DNA of 56,512 nucleotides from Azonexus sp. (GTDB taxonomy: Bacteria; Pseudomonadota; Gammaproteobacteria; Burkholderiales; Rhodocyclaceae), in NCBI GenBank assembly GCA_030691385.1, contig JAUYEI010000082.1, forward strand, positions 1 through 56,512. Direction: 5' to 3'. This document shows positions 56,170 to 56,512 of this stretch, piece after piece. The notes under the pieces are model-generated. The model was not told where the DNA came from, did not search any database, and saw only the letters and a program-made list of their open reading frames with translations. Numbering within the stretch: position 1 is the first letter of the stretch; the number at the start of each line of letters is the position of its first letter. The position numbers were made by a program, and so were the translations under genes.

Positions 56170-56222
56170 GCAACTCTGCGGGTGAGCGGCGGGAGAACAG
56201 CGCCCGTCATCTCATTCCTTTC

Positions 56223-56243
56223 GGGGGCCTGCGGGCCCTTTTT
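56223..56243 (+). terminator. Rho-independent terminator after actP
   Basis: GGGCC (about 56225-56229) pairs with GGCCC (about 56234-56238) across a TGCG loop and is followed by TTTTT. It ends a few bases before the group II intron start. Confidence 0.8.
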
Positions 56244-56248
56244 CGTGG

Positions 56249-56512
56249 GTGCGCCCGGCAGGGCGCACTTACTTGGAGGTGAAAGTCTTCTACTCGCCCG
56301 ACAAGGGGAAGCGTTAGCTGAACGGCAAGGGTGTCGCGGGCGACTGCGAATCTGAAGGAAGCCGAAGGCAAAGCACTGGCCAAGCGTCAAGGCAGCACTT
56401 CTGGCAGGCGATTATCAGCCAGCGGCGATCCGGAAAGTGGAGATGCCCAAGCCCAAGGGCGGGGTGCGCACACTGGGCATTCCGACGGTGCTGGATCGAC
56501 TGATCCAGCAAG
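56249..56512 (+). mobile_element. Group II intron (probable class C), internally deleted, runs off window
   Basis: The 5' end GTGCGCCCGGCAGGGCGCAC matches the GUGYG group II intron start and its first stem. GGTGAAAGTC, GGCAAGGGTGTC and GAATCTGAAGGAAGCC follow, as in the 5' part of domain I of class C-like introns. At about 56373 the RNA part stops abruptly and a reverse-transcriptase frame begins without a start codon: [16 protein letters not shown], then VEMPKPKGG and LGIPTVLDRLIQQ. That lacks the RT N-terminus and most of the intron core. A TGA at 56353-56355 blocks the frame upstream, so this RT cannot be made as such. The 3' end lies outside the window. Confidence 0.82.

Overview
The window looks like chromosomal DNA of a betaproteobacterium of the Rhodocyclales (Dechloromonas/Azonexus-like). 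This is inferred from the high GC content (roughly 60% or more by eye), from protein sequences of betaproteobacterial type, and from conserved gene blocks: dapF-DUF484-xerC, hslVU, lptM-lysA divergent from cyaY, PBP1A divergent from pilMNOPQ-aroKB, and gltBD. No rRNA, tRNA, CRISPR array or prophage was seen. Most of the window is core metabolism and envelope biogenesis.

Layout. 1-867: metK (cut by the window edge) behind a leader that can fold into a pseudoknot over the ribosome binding site. 1026-3248: two lipid A acyltransferase-type genes and a GNAT acetyltransferase. 3253-5700: dapF-DUF484-xerC. 5752-6031: a self-contained unit (promoter, 52-aa very basic protein, terminator). 6051-7241: an RlmI-type rRNA methyltransferase. 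7292-11332: a probable zinc/manganese uptake locus (small Cys-pair secreted protein, outer-membrane barrel, binding protein, ATPase, permease). 11378-15541: a duplicated STAS-module protein, the HslVU protease and an AEC carrier. 15587-17378 (minus): hslR, lysA, lptM; 17420-17737: cyaY; 17738-20053 (minus): PBP1A.

20123-26960: pilMNOPQ, a terminator, then aroK-aroB; this stretch is visibly less GC-rich than its flanks. 27010-33305: gltBD with promoter and terminator. 33433-34167: a membrane-anchored winged-helix protein. 34223-41273: an arginase-ornithine aminotransferase fusion followed by prkA-yeaH-spoVR. Together with gltBD this is a run of nitrogen-metabolism and nitrogen-stress genes. 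41352-45118: glmU, a small membrane protein and an EF-G-like GTPase.

45128-45785 is a large imperfect inverted repeat between convergent genes. 45793-48527 (minus) holds an OmpR-type response regulator and a soluble hybrid PAS histidine kinase. These diverge from an acyl/acetate catabolism group: acyl-CoA synthetase, acyl-CoA dehydrogenase, ETF:quinone oxidoreductase, DUF485 protein and ActP acetate symporter. The window ends in an internally deleted group II intron of probable class C, lying just behind the actP terminator.

The most unusual features are the metK leader; a dispersed ~31-36 bp repeat with core CCGGTTGACCGTGGGA found six times, one copy forming part of a signal-peptide coding sequence; the arginase-aminotransferase fusion; two long inverted-repeat elements; and the rearranged group II intron.
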